From: an uncultured Wenzhouxiangella sp.
GTDB lineage: Bacteria; Pseudomonadota; Gammaproteobacteria; Xanthomonadales; Wenzhouxiangellaceae
Length of the DNA: 48,447 bases
Reading direction: 5' to 3'
Assembly (NCBI GenBank): GCA_913057195.1
Contig: CAJXNL010000016.1
Location: 1 to 48,447 of the forward strand
Part shown: positions 1 through 7,694 of the stretch, piece after piece
How the letters are laid out: the number at the start of each line of letters is the position of its first letter
How positions within the stretch are numbered: position 1 is the first letter of the stretch
Notes under the pieces: generated by a model
What the model was told of the DNA's origin: nothing
What the model saw: the letters and a program-made list of their open reading frames with translations, nothing else
The model's database searches: none
Translations under genes and position numbers: made by a program

Positions 1-1440
1 CGCGCCACTCAAGCCGGTGAACCACAGCACGGCCGGGCGCTGAGACTTCTGCTCGGCGCGCTTGGTCTTGGCAATCTTGTGCTCATGCCAGATCACATCC
101 GTTGAGGCCGCACCCAACACCCCCGTGATCGGCTCGCGCACCATCCCCGCCCCCACCGTCAGGTTCGAGACCCGATCGATGATCACAAACGCACCCAGCG
201 CCGGCGTGTCTTGGTAGCGCTCAAACACCACCGGCCGCGCCAAGCGCCAGCGCGCTCGGCCGATGTCGTTTAAGCCCAGGGTCTCAGAGGGGTGTTCGGC
301 CAAAGTGTTGATGTCGTATTGGTGCGCCAGCGATTCGACACTTGCGCCCACGGTTTGAGTGGCCAGTTTGATGTCGTATTGGCGACCGGTCAAAAGCTGC
401 TGATCGCTCATCCAAACCACATCGGCTTCAAACGCATCGAGCACCTGGGGCGGGTGATCGCCACCGGCGGCGACCATCACATCCCCCCGGCTGATGTCGA
501 TCTCGTCGGCCAAGGTGACGGTGACCGCCTCACCGGCGGCCACCTGCTCGACGTCGCCGGCTTGCGAAATTAAGCCGGTGACCGTGCTCTGTCGACCCGA
601 GGGCAGGACTTCAATCGTCTCGCCCAGCGCCAATGCGCCCGCAGCCACCGTCCCGGCAAACCCGCGAAAGTCTGAACTTAAGCGGTTGACGTATTGAATC
701 GGCAAGCGAAAGGCTTGCTCCCCTTGGCCCGCTTGAACGGGGTGGCCCATCGAGCCTGGGGTGGCCGATTCTAAACAGGCCATCAACGTGGGGCCATCAA
801 ACCAAGGCATCTCGTTGGCCGGGTGCATCACGCCCGCGCCCTCGAGCGCTGAGACCGGCAAGACATCAATCGATTGAAACCCCAAGCCCTTGGCAAAGCG
901 TCGGTAGTCGGTCTCAATGGCTTGGAAGGTCTCGGCGTCGTAGCCGACCAGGTCCATCTTGTTGACCGCGACAATGACTTGTCGAATCCCCAACAGCGAG
1001 GCGATGAAGCTGTGGCGCTGGGTTTGGGTTTGGACCCCTTTTCTGGCATCGATCAAGATGATCGCCAAATCCGCCGTGGAGGCGCCGGTGGCCATGTTGC
1101 GGGTGTATTGCTCGTGCCCTGGGGTGTCGGCAATGATGTACTTGCGGGTGGGCGTGGAGAAAAACCGATACGCCACATCGATGGTGATGCCCTGCTCGCG
1201 CTCGGATTGAAGCCCATCGACCAGCAGCGCCAAATCGGCCTGATCGCCGGTGGTGCCCCACTTTTTCGAGTCGCGCTCAACGCTGGCGAGCTGGTCTTCA
1301 AAGATCTGTTTGGAGTCAAACAGCAGCCGCCCTATCAGGGTCGACTTCCCGTCATCCACCGAACCGCAGGTAATGAGCCTGAGAAGGTCTTTGCGGGCGT
1401 GGTTGGCCAGCACCGACTCAATCGATGGCTGCTCGCTCAT
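1..1440 (-). CDS. cysNC: CysNC: sulfate adenylyltransferase large subunit fused to APS kinase (3' end cut by window edge)
   Basis: GTPase subunit of ATP sulfurylase, which with CysD makes adenosine 5'-phosphosulfate in the cytoplasm. The reading frame from the ATG at 1440 shows the CysN G-domain: P-loop GSVDDGKSTLIGRLL near residue 27, switch II DTPGHEQYTRNMATGAS near 110, and NKMD near 165. The frame stays open to base 1, where codon 480 ends in WFTGLSGA, the start of the Walker A motif of APS kinase (CysC) after the usual linker with WHEHK. The gene is therefore the bifunctional CysNC form that also phosphorylates APS to PAPS; most of the kinase domain lies outside the window. It is the last visible gene of a minus-strand run with cysD and a small membrane-protein gene whose stop lies 8 bases upstream of this start. 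Identity is certain; completeness beyond the edge cannot be seen. Confidence 0.96.
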   Translation of the reverse strand, partial: MSEQPSIESVLANHARKDLLRLITCGSVDDGKSTLIGRLLFDSKQIFEDQLASVERDSKKWGTTGDQADLALLVDGLQSEREQGITIDVAYRFFSTPTRKYIIADTPGHEQYTRNMATGASTADLAIILIDARKGVQTQTQRHSFIASLLGIRQVIVAVNKMDLVGYDAETFQAIETDYRRFAKGLGFQSIDVLPVSALEGAGVMHPANEMPWFDGPTLMACLESATPGSMGHPVQAGQGEQAFRLPIQYVNRLSSDFRGFAGTVAAGALALGETIEVLPSGRQSTVTGLISQAGDVEQVAAGEAVTVTLADEIDISRGDVMVAAGGDHPPQVLDAFEADVVWMSDQQLLTGRQYDIKLATQTVGASVESLAHQYDINTLAEHPSETLGLNDIGRARWRLARPVVFERYQDTPALGAFVIIDRVSNLTVGAGMVREPITGVLGAASTDVIWHEHKIAKTKRAEQKSQRPAVLWFTGLSGA

Positions 1441-1448
1441 GCCCTCGC

Positions 1449-1754
1449 TCATCCGACAGCCCCACCGAGCATCACCACATCGACCATCATCGGCCAGGGC
1501 AGCACGACGCCAAGCTCTTGCAACACAAGCGCCAACACCGCCAGCACCACCGCCAAAATGGCTGCGAGCAGCCCAAAGCCCAGTGCGACTCCCGCAACGA
1601 TGAAGGCCAACACCACCGCCAGGGCCACACCGATAAACGGCATCAAAAAGGCCACGCCGATCAAGACCAGCAGCAGCTTGCCAAGCCCGGTGACTTTCAA
1701 ACCGCGCTTGGCGGTTGGCGCGTCGCGGCCAGTGGTTGGGTTTGCATCACTCAT
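1449..1754 (-). CDS. Small hydrophobic membrane protein between cysD and cysNC
   Basis: A 101-residue protein that I do not recognise. After a polar N-terminus of about 25 residues (MSDANPTTGRDAPTAKRG...) nearly all of it is hydrophobic, rich in V, L, A and G, enough for two to three transmembrane helices (roughly 26-50, 50-72 and 75-98). The start at 1754 is preceded by GAGGA at good spacing; a longer frame reaching 1859 would run into cysD and across a tandem repeat, so it was not chosen. The gene sits between the two ATP-sulfurylase subunit genes, which are usually adjacent, and very probably is co-transcribed with them. A role in sulfate or sulfur metabolism at the inner membrane is possible by context only; there is no transporter motif. 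The low-complexity hydrophobic sequence makes distant homology hard to judge. Confidence 0.72.
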   Translation of the reverse strand: MSDANPTTGRDAPTAKRGLKVTGLGKLLLVLIGVAFLMPFIGVALAVVLAFIVAGVALGFGLLAAILAVVLAVLALVLQELGVVLPWPMMVDVVMLGGAVG

Positions 1755-1766
1755 CCGATGTTCCTC

Positions 1767-1819
1767 AAAAATAACCCTAGAAAATGACCCTGGAAAATGA
1801 CCCTTAAAAATAACCCTGG
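1767..1819 (-). repeat. Four tandem degenerate 13-14 bp units at the cysD 3' end
   Basis: On the plus strand four consecutive units read aaaaataaccctag, aaaatgaccctgg, aaaatgaccctta and aaaataaccctgg. On the coding (minus) strand the first unit is the last codons and stop of cysD (encoding QGYF-stop), and the next three are imperfect copies of it. The array fills the space between cysD and the ribosome-binding site of the next gene. It looks like local slippage duplication of the end of cysD. Confidence 0.75.
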
Positions 1820-2721
1820 CGCTTTTTCTCTTCCATCGACGCCCCGGCGTCTTTGTCAATCGCTCGGCCTTGGCGCTCAGACTGGGTCGCTTGGATGGTC
1901 TCTTCGATGACCTCTAAAAGCGTGGTGGCGGTGGACTCCATCGCGCCGGTTAAGGGATAGCAGCCCAGCGTTCGAAACCGCACGGACTTCATCTCTGGGC
2001 GTTGGCCCGGCTCCAGCGGGAAGCGATCATCATCAACGACAATGAGCTGCCCGTCGTATTCCACCACCGGCCGCTCGGCGGCAAAGTACAGCGGCACCAT
2101 CGGAATGTCTTCAGCGTAGGTGTATTGCCAAATGTCCAACTCGGTCCAGTTGGAGATGGGAAAGACTCGGATGGATTCGCCTTTGTGCACCCGCCCGTTG
2201 TACAGGTCCCAAAGCTCGGGGCGCTGGTTTTTCGGATCCCACTGGTGGTGTTTGTCTCTGAAAGAAAACACCCGCTCTTTGGCGCGCGAGCGCTCCTCGT
2301 CGCGCCGAGCCCCGCCGAAAGCGGCATCAAAGCCATACAGGCTGAGCGCTTGTTTGAGCGCTTGGGTTTTCATCACATCGGTGTGGACTTTCGAGCCGTG
2401 GGTGAACATGTTGACCCCCTGCTCGATGCCCTCTTTGTTTTGGTGGACGATGAGCTCCATCCCCGCCTCTTGGGCCATGCGATCGCGAAAGGCATACATC
2501 GACTGAAACTTCCAGGTGGTGTCGATGTGCATCATCGGAAACGGCGGTGGGGCAGGATAAAACGCCTTTTTGGCCAGGTGCAGCATTACGCCTGAGTCTT
2601 TGCCAATGGAATAGAGCATCACCGGGCGCTCAAACTCGGAGGCCACCTCACGAATGATGTGGATCGCCTCGGCCTCAAGCATCGCCAGGTGGCTGGTCAT
2701 TGTCCCCTTGGGGTGTGTCAT
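1804..2721 (-). CDS. cysD: CysD: sulfate adenylyltransferase small (catalytic) subunit
   Basis: ATP sulfurylase subunit that adenylates sulfate, working with the GTPase CysN. The 305-residue product has the PP-loop SIGKDSG at about 38-44, the family motif [21 protein letters not shown] in the middle (sulfate/ATP site) and the typical C-terminus [11 protein letters not shown]. Length matches the family. The ATG at 2721 was chosen because it overlaps the oleB stop (TGATG) and has AAGGG six bases upstream; an in-frame TTG one codon earlier and an ATG at 2700 are alternatives. Downstream come a small membrane-protein gene and cysNC. Being translationally coupled to oleB is unusual for a sulfate-assimilation gene. 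Confidence 0.97.
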   Translation of the reverse strand: MTHPKGTMTSHLAMLEAEAIHIIREVASEFERPVMLYSIGKDSGVMLHLAKKAFYPAPPPFPMMHIDTTWKFQSMYAFRDRMAQEAGMELIVHQNKEGIEQGVNMFTHGSKVHTDVMKTQALKQALSLYGFDAAFGGARRDEERSRAKERVFSFRDKHHQWDPKNQRPELWDLYNGRVHKGESIRVFPISNWTELDIWQYTYAEDIPMVPLYFAAERPVVEYDGQLIVVDDDRFPLEPGQRPEMKSVRFRTLGCYPLTGAMESTATTLLEVIEETIQATQSERQGRAIDKDAGASMEEKKRQGYF

Positions 2722-3626
2722 CAATCGCCCTTTAAAAACTCAACAATCTTCGGAATCAAGACATCTTGGGCATCTTCCAAGACATAGTGGCCCGCCTCAT
2801 CCAACCGACAGACCTGCGCATGAGGGAAAATCTTACCCCATATCTCGAGCACCTTTGGGCCAAACACGAAATCGCGCATCCCCCAGCCGATCAAAATGGG
2901 CTTATCAATCAATTGGGGCAACCGGCGCTCGGTCTCGGCCAACACGCCCCACGCAGGGTCGTCAGCGCTCAGCGGGATGTCTTTGACAAACTCGGCCGTG
3001 GCCAGGCGGCGCTGAGGTTGCCCTTCATAAGGCGCCAAAAACGCCGCTTCGGTGGCCGGATCGAGCCGGCGGCGAGTCGCGGTCCTGGCCGCGATTTTGG
3101 CAAAGGCGTTGAACCGCACGATCAGCCACTGACCCAATCCCGAGCGGGCGACTTTAAGCATCCAAGGCAGCGATTCGCCTTCGGGGAGATTGAACGCCCA
3201 GGTGTTTAAGATCACCAGCCGGCGGATTTTGTCGGGGTGGCGCGCCGCCCAAGACAGCCCAATCGCCCCGCCCCAGTCGTGCACAATGAGATCAATCGGT
3301 TGGTCGGGGTCCGCTTGTTCTTCTAAGCGCGCCTGCATCCAATGGTCAAAGTCGGCCACGCGCTGGGCCAATGAGTAGCGCTGGTGGCGGTCCGACCACC
3401 GATCAGAATGCCCCATGCCGATGTGATCGGGCACCAGCGCCCGAAACCCAATTGAGGCGGGATCGTCCCCCCCCAGCGCGGCGACCAGGTGGCGGTAGTA
3501 ATACGACCAGGTGGGGTTGCCGTGGACCATCACCACCGCCTGGCCCTGGCCCAAGTCGCGGTAGGCCATGTGCAGCCCAGACGGCAGAACGTGGTGGAGG
3601 TACCCGGTGCCGTGTTCGGGGTTCAC
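2721..3626 (-). CDS. oleB: OleB-like alpha/beta hydrolase (haloalkane-dehalogenase fold)
   Basis: A 301-residue alpha/beta-hydrolase of the haloalkane-dehalogenase-like group. HGNPTW is at 35-40, the nucleophile elbow VHDWGG puts Asp117 in the nucleophile position, Asp252 (GMRDFVFG) is a candidate acid and His280 ([10 protein letters not shown]) the base. OleB proteins of this group decarboxylate beta-lactones to cis-olefins, the last step of head-to-head hydrocarbon synthesis. Assignment as OleB rather than a true dehalogenase follows from the neighbour: oleA ends 16 bases upstream on the same strand. The start is a GTG at 3626 with no clear ribosome-binding site; the first ATG would remove part of the fold, so the GTG is preferred. 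The stop overlaps the cysD start. oleC and oleD are not found in the window. Confidence 0.85.
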   Translation of the reverse strand: MNPEHGTGYLHHVLPSGLHMAYRDLGQGQAVVMVHGNPTWSYYYRHLVAALGGDDPASIGFRALVPDHIGMGHSDRWSDRHQRYSLAQRVADFDHWMQARLEEQADPDQPIDLIVHDWGGAIGLSWAARHPDKIRRLVILNTWAFNLPEGESLPWMLKVARSGLGQWLIVRFNAFAKIAARTATRRRLDPATEAAFLAPYEGQPQRRLATAEFVKDIPLSADDPAWGVLAETERRLPQLIDKPILIGWGMRDFVFGPKVLEIWGKIFPHAQVCRLDEAGHYVLEDAQDVLIPKIVEFLKGD

Positions 3627-3642
3627 GTCGCGGCGGGTCGAA

Positions 3643-4659
3643 CTACCAGACGACTTCGGCCATGGCGCAGTTGAGGCCTGAGCCGATGCCCATCAGCGCC
3701 AAGCGCTCGCCGCGCTGGACGCGGCCTTGATCAACGATCTTGGCCAGCACCGTGGGGATGGAGGCCGGGCCAATGTTGCCCAGATGCGGGAAGATCCGAT
3801 GGACCTTTTCATTGTCCACACCGAAGGCTTTGATCACGCTTTCGGTGTGAACTTTGGAGACTTGGTGAATGACCACGTGATCGAGCTCACTGATCACCCA
3901 CCCCAACATGGTCCGGGCGGCGTTGTAGGTGCCCTCGGCCAACTTCATGCCTTCGGTGAGCAAGGTTCGGGTGTCGGTCCACATCTGATGATTCCACCCG
4001 CGGCACAGCATGTTGAACTGGGTGGCCGCGCGCGACACGCCGCCTCGGTAAGCGTGCCCATCGGGTTCCAAATCCGCGCGCGAGAGCACCATCGCGGCCG
4101 CGCCTGAGCCCAGCGTGAGGCTCGCAAATTCGGCTTTGAATTGTTTTAAGGTCACGTTCGATTGGGCCAGGCGCTCAATGGTGGTCTCATTGATGGTGCG
4201 GCTGGACTCGCCGTTGACGATCAGGGCATAGTCGATCTCGCCGCGTTCGAGCATATTGGAGGCAATGTTCATCCCGTTGATGAAGGCCAAACACGCGTTG
4301 CCCACATCAAAGCTCTCGCAAGTGTCGGCCAGCTTTAAGTTGCCGTGGACCAAGCACGCGGTGGAGGGCTCTAAAAAGTCCCGACACACTGAGGTGTTGA
4401 TCAAAATGCCGACCTGCTTGGGGTCAATATCGGCTCGAGCGAGCGCTTCCCGGGCGGCCAAGGTCGCGCCATCGGACGGCGCCACCCCATCGTCCCACAG
4501 CCGCCGCTCGGCAATCCCCGCCAAGTCAAGGAGCGGGTTGTGGGGCATCTCCAAGCGGTGGATGGTCTCAGACAAACGATCGGCCACGGTCGATGAGTCC
4601 ACCACCTCAGGCGCATCGATCGCGGCCACGGATTTGATGACAACGTTGTTATACAGCAT
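3643..4659 (-). CDS. oleA: OleA: long-chain acyl-CoA head-to-head condensing enzyme
   Basis: Thiolase-fold (KAS III-like) enzyme that joins two fatty acyl-CoAs into a 2-alkyl-3-keto acid, the first step of long-chain olefin synthesis. The 338-residue product carries the catalytic set: Glu97 (FLEPS), Cys123 (GNACLAF), His265 (VIHQVSKVH) and Asn295 (LGNIGPAS). Each lies 20 residues before the position I recall for the Xanthomonas campestris enzyme (E117, C143, H285, N315), which supports OleA over FabH. oleB follows directly. Upstream, 84 bases separate it from the PLP-enzyme gene on the same strand; that gap holds a small GC hairpin (about 4682-4697) without a T tract, so it is unclear whether the two are one transcript. 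Confidence 0.93.
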   Translation of the reverse strand: MLYNNVVIKSVAAIDAPEVVDSSTVADRLSETIHRLEMPHNPLLDLAGIAERRLWDDGVAPSDGATLAAREALARADIDPKQVGILINTSVCRDFLEPSTACLVHGNLKLADTCESFDVGNACLAFINGMNIASNMLERGEIDYALIVNGESSRTINETTIERLAQSNVTLKQFKAEFASLTLGSGAAAMVLSRADLEPDGHAYRGGVSRAATQFNMLCRGWNHQMWTDTRTLLTEGMKLAEGTYNAARTMLGWVISELDHVVIHQVSKVHTESVIKAFGVDNEKVHRIFPHLGNIGPASIPTVLAKIVDQGRVQRGERLALMGIGSGLNCAMAEVVW

Positions 4660-4743
4660 TCAAGACTTTGCCCTCGGCCACCCCGACTCAGGGGTCTTCG
4701 GTTGTGTGGGCGCCCATTATACCCATCCCATCTCGGCTGTCAT

Positions 4744-5904
4744 TCATGCCGCGTTCAGCGCGACATCAAGATCTTGGATGAGGTCGTCGACCGCTTCAAT
4801 CCCCACCGACAGGCGAATCAACGTATCGGTCACGCCCAAGGCCTGGCGGCGCTCATAGGGCACGGTGGCGTGGGTCATGATCGCAGGGTGGTTGACCAGC
4901 GATTCCACCCCGCCCAACGACTCGGCGAGCTGAAAAAGCTCGGTGCGCTCTAAAAACCGCCGCGCCCGCGCCAAGTCCCCACCGATGTCAAAGCTCACCA
5001 TGCCACCGAAGCCGCGCATTTGGCGCTGGGCGAGGGCGTGATGCGGATGGCTCGCAAGCCCTGGATAAATCACGCGCTCGACCCGGGGGTGGTGGCTCAA
5101 CCACTCGGCAATCGTCTGGGCGTTGTCGACATGGGCCTGCATGCGAAGGCTTAAGGTCTTCACCCCGCGCATGGCCAAGAACGCATCAAACGGGCCTTGG
5201 ATGCCGCCGGTGGCGTTTTGGATGAAGGCCATCTCATCGGCGAGTCCCTCATCGTTCACCACCACCGCCCCGCCCACCATGTCGGAGTGGCCGTTTAAGT
5301 ACTTGGTGACCGAATGGATGACGATGTCGGCCCCAAGCTCAAGGGGCTGTTGCAGCATCGGCGTGGCAAAGGTGTTGTCGACCACCAGCCGCGCACCGGC
5401 TTTGTTTGAAAGCGCGGCAATCGCTTCAATATCGACCAAGGAGAGCATCGGGTTGGTGGGGGTCTCGACCCACACCATCGCCACCCCCTCACCGATGGCG
5501 GCTTGGGCCGCCTCGGGGTTGGCCAAGTCCACAAACTCAAACTCAAGCCCAGAGGCGCGCTGGCGGACGCGTTCAAACACCCGCCAGGTGCCGCCGTAGA
5601 GATCGTCCATGGCCACCACCTTATCGCCAGGCTGCAGCAGTGCCAGCACGGCATCGATCGCGGCCATGCCCGAGGCAAAAGCGAACCCGCCGCGGCCGTT
5701 TTCTAAGTCGTTGATGCACGCCTCCCAGGCTTGTCGGGTGGGGTTGTCGCTTCGCGAGTACTCAAACCCCTGATGCTCACCGGGGGAGGCTTGCACATAG
5801 GTGGAGGTTTGATAAATCGGCGTCATCACCGCGCCGGTGGACGGATCGGGCGATTGGCCGGCGTGGATGACCCGCGTGGCCAGATTTTTTTTGGTGGGGC
5901 TCAT
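4744..5904 (-). CDS. Cystathionine gamma-synthase/lyase family PLP enzyme
   Basis: A 386-residue fold-type I PLP enzyme of the Cys/Met metabolism family. Visible marks are the N-terminal ATRVIHAGQSPDPSTGAVMTP, the active-site tyrosine motif YSRSDNPTR, ASGMAAI, the PLP-phosphate region, DNTFATP, the Schiff-base lysine in HSVTKYLNGHSD, and the C-terminal RLSVGIE. The family covers cystathionine gamma-synthase (MetB), gamma-lyase and beta-lyase, which cannot be separated reliably by reading; MetB or a gamma-synthase/lyase is most likely, linking it to cysteine-methionine interconversion. Its start overlaps the stop of the FHA gene (ATGA), so translation is coupled. A sulfur-metabolism role fits the sulfate-activation genes further downstream. 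Confidence 0.9.
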   Translation of the reverse strand: MSPTKKNLATRVIHAGQSPDPSTGAVMTPIYQTSTYVQASPGEHQGFEYSRSDNPTRQAWEACINDLENGRGGFAFASGMAAIDAVLALLQPGDKVVAMDDLYGGTWRVFERVRQRASGLEFEFVDLANPEAAQAAIGEGVAMVWVETPTNPMLSLVDIEAIAALSNKAGARLVVDNTFATPMLQQPLELGADIVIHSVTKYLNGHSDMVGGAVVVNDEGLADEMAFIQNATGGIQGPFDAFLAMRGVKTLSLRMQAHVDNAQTIAEWLSHHPRVERVIYPGLASHPHHALAQRQMRGFGGMVSFDIGGDLARARRFLERTELFQLAESLGGVESLVNHPAIMTHATVPYERRQALGVTDTLIRLSVGIEAVDDLIQDLDVALNAA

Positions 5905-6422
5905 GGGGCGGGCTCCTCGGTGGGCCTTGGTTCTGTGGGCTTGGGTTCAGTGGGCGCTGGCTCTGTCACGGGCTCGCCGCCTTTAAAAGACTCCATGGCA
6001 CGGCCGAGCACATCGGGGCGTTGGATATAAAGATAGCCCAGCGCCAAGGCCGCCCCGGCCAAGAGGCCTGCCAACAGCCAACCCCAGCGGGGGCGTCTTT
6101 TCGGCTTTGTCTGGTGGAGCACGCGCTGAGGCTTCAGGCCTGGGGCTTGGAGCACAAACCGAAGCTCGCCCAAGCGCACCTCATCGCCCGAGGTCAGCCC
6201 AGCCATCCCATCGACCGCCTCGCCGTTGACAAACACCGCCCCAGTCTTGATCGGCTCGATGACCAACCCACCTTCGTGTGCGCGGATGGTGGCGTGCTCG
6301 CCGGCCAGGCCATCGATCACCACGTCCATCGAGGCGTTCGAGCCGATGGTCGAGGCCTCGGCCCCCAACTCAAAGGTCTCACCGGTGAGTGGGCCAGAGG
6401 CGGCTTTGAGGCGGAATTTCAT
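5901..6422 (-). CDS. FHA-domain single-pass membrane protein
   Basis: A 173-residue protein with an N-terminal FHA-type beta domain (about 1-92), one transmembrane helix (about 113-133, WGWLLAGLLAGAALALGYLY) and a short tail with PTEPKPTEPRPTEE-like repeats. FHA domains usually bind phosphothreonine through Arg, Ser and Asn residues. Here the glycine-arginine position reads GS (IGSNASMD) and the SxxH position reads AGEH, while the Asn in FVNGEAV is kept, so phosphopeptide binding may be weakened or lost. The start at 6422 overlaps the truD stop (ATGA), and the stop overlaps the next start (ATGA): three genes are translationally chained. An upstream frame extension lies inside truD and was rejected. 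The function is unknown. Confidence 0.82.
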   Translation of the reverse strand: MKFRLKAASGPLTGETFELGAEASTIGSNASMDVVIDGLAGEHATIRAHEGGLVIEPIKTGAVFVNGEAVDGMAGLTSGDEVRLGELRFVLQAPGLKPQRVLHQTKPKRRPRWGWLLAGLLAGAALALGYLYIQRPDVLGRAMESFKGGEPVTEPAPTEPKPTEPRPTEEPAP

Positions 6423-7486
6423 GTTGAGTATGCTACCAGCTCCCTCAAGACGGTGGTCGCAAACGCGCCTTGGCCCAGGCGAAATTCGAGTTTTAAGGTG
6501 CGGCCGTCCAACCAATGCCAGTGCAAGTCGCGCACCGGTGCTCGAAGCGCTCGCCGCATCGCTTTGACTTTGAAGTTGGTCAAGCCCTCGACCAAGTCAG
6601 GGTGGCGCGCCAAACAGCGCCCTTCCAAAGCCGCCACCTCGTCGCTGACCACCTCATCACCCACCCCAGGCAACGGGCCGGTGGGGTGGATGTCCAAACG
6701 CCCCAGGCGGGCCATGATCTCAGGGTCGGTCTGCTGACCCGGCCTCAACTCAAAAAAGGATTGACTGCCATCGAGCATCGCCACATCGCCAGGCAGAAGC
6801 TCAGACCAGGTGCCCTCGCGAACCCGTTCGGCCAGCACCTCGTTGAACAGATAACTCCTGGCGGCAGACAGATAAAACCCGCGCTTTTTTTTCGAGCGCT
6901 GGCCGCGAAGCTCACCGGCAAACAGCTTCCGGGCCTTGGCCACGTTGTTGACCCCAAAGCGCTGCTCGCCAAAAAAGTTGGGCACACCTTGCGCTTTCAC
7001 GGCCAGCAGTCGGTCATGGAGCTGGTCTTGGAGGTGGTCTTGCATCGCTTGGGCGTGGCCCTTTTGAGGGGCCAGGTCGCGAACCACCAGCTCAAAGCGG
7101 TTGCCTTTTAACCGCCCGCGCTGAAGTTTTTTGCTTGAGCGGACGGCGTGCAAGATCACCACCCCCTCGATTGCAATGTCGTCCACCTTCGGGGTGGGCC
7201 GCTGGCCCAGATGAAGCGAGATCCACTGTCGGGTCACGGCGTGGCGGTCTTTGAGGCCGGCAAAGCTGGCTTTGCTCGGATGAAGCCCGGCGGCCTCGGC
7301 CAGCGCGCTCGCCACCCAGGCGGTGTTTTGGCCGCGCTTTTCAATCCACAGCCACCAATGCTCGCCGGTCTCGTCGGGCTCGGGGCAAAAGCCCAAGTCC
7401 TCCTCGACCACAAAATCATCCAGCCTTTGACGAATCGCACCCTCAGCCAGCGGACCGCCGAACGCAAACGGCCCTGACTTCAGCAT
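6419..7486 (-). CDS. truD: TruD: tRNA pseudouridine(13) synthase
   Basis: Makes pseudouridine at position 13 of tRNA-Glu. The 355-residue product has the family motif FAGLKDRHAVTRQW with the catalytic Asp at residue 80, the same number as in E. coli, as well as DDFVVEEDLGF near the N-terminus, KGNRFELVVRDL around 129, and NFFGEQRFG in the middle. Length is as expected. In many gammaproteobacteria truD sits with ispD/ispF and surE; here it instead heads a minus-strand run with an FHA membrane protein and a PLP enzyme. A strong terminator lies just upstream (7604-7639) and ends the preceding operon, so truD should have its own promoter between about 7490 and 7600. Confidence 0.96.
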   Translation of the reverse strand: MLKSGPFAFGGPLAEGAIRQRLDDFVVEEDLGFCPEPDETGEHWWLWIEKRGQNTAWVASALAEAAGLHPSKASFAGLKDRHAVTRQWISLHLGQRPTPKVDDIAIEGVVILHAVRSSKKLQRGRLKGNRFELVVRDLAPQKGHAQAMQDHLQDQLHDRLLAVKAQGVPNFFGEQRFGVNNVAKARKLFAGELRGQRSKKKRGFYLSAARSYLFNEVLAERVREGTWSELLPGDVAMLDGSQSFFELRPGQQTDPEIMARLGRLDIHPTGPLPGVGDEVVSDEVAALEGRCLARHPDLVEGLTNFKVKAMRRALRAPVRDLHWHWLDGRTLKLEFRLGQGAFATTVLRELVAYST

Positions 7487-7603
7487 GCGCTATTCACCGT
7501 TTACCTGGCCCTTTACCTGGCCCACTGCCTGACCCATTGCCTAATCCATCCCACCCATCACCCGCCCAATTATGGCAGAGGGGCGCCGATCAGGGCTTTT
7601 GAG

Positions 7604-7639
7604 CAATAAAAAAGCCACCCGGCGCACCGGGTGGCTTTT
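7604..7639 (-). terminator. Rho-independent terminator of the TonB/beta-helix operon
   Basis: A 13-bp perfect inverted repeat (AAAAGCCACCCGG / CCGGGTGGCTTTT) with a 4-base loop at 7610-7639 is followed on the minus strand by a T-rich run (A-rich at 7605-7613 on the plus strand). It lies 55 bases after the stop of the beta-helix gene and before truD, so it separates the two minus-strand units. Confidence 0.9.
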
Positions 7640-7694
7640 CGTCGATCTCATCACGCCATGCCGCAATGGACACCGCGCGATGTCAGGTCAAGCC

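Noticed and set aside
874-1800. Long plus-strand reading frame opposite cysNC
   Set aside because: It is an antisense frame in GC-rich DNA; the minus strand carries unmistakable CysN motifs and this frame has no recognisable domain or ribosome-binding site.
4682-4697. ACCCC-GACTC-AGGGGT hairpin between the PLP-enzyme gene and oleA
   Set aside because: Short stem without a T tract on the transcribed strand, so it was not called a terminator.
6021-6737. Plus-strand frame of about 238 codons across the FHA gene and truD
   Set aside because: It runs antisense to two overlapping genes with clear motifs and codon usage; no start signal.
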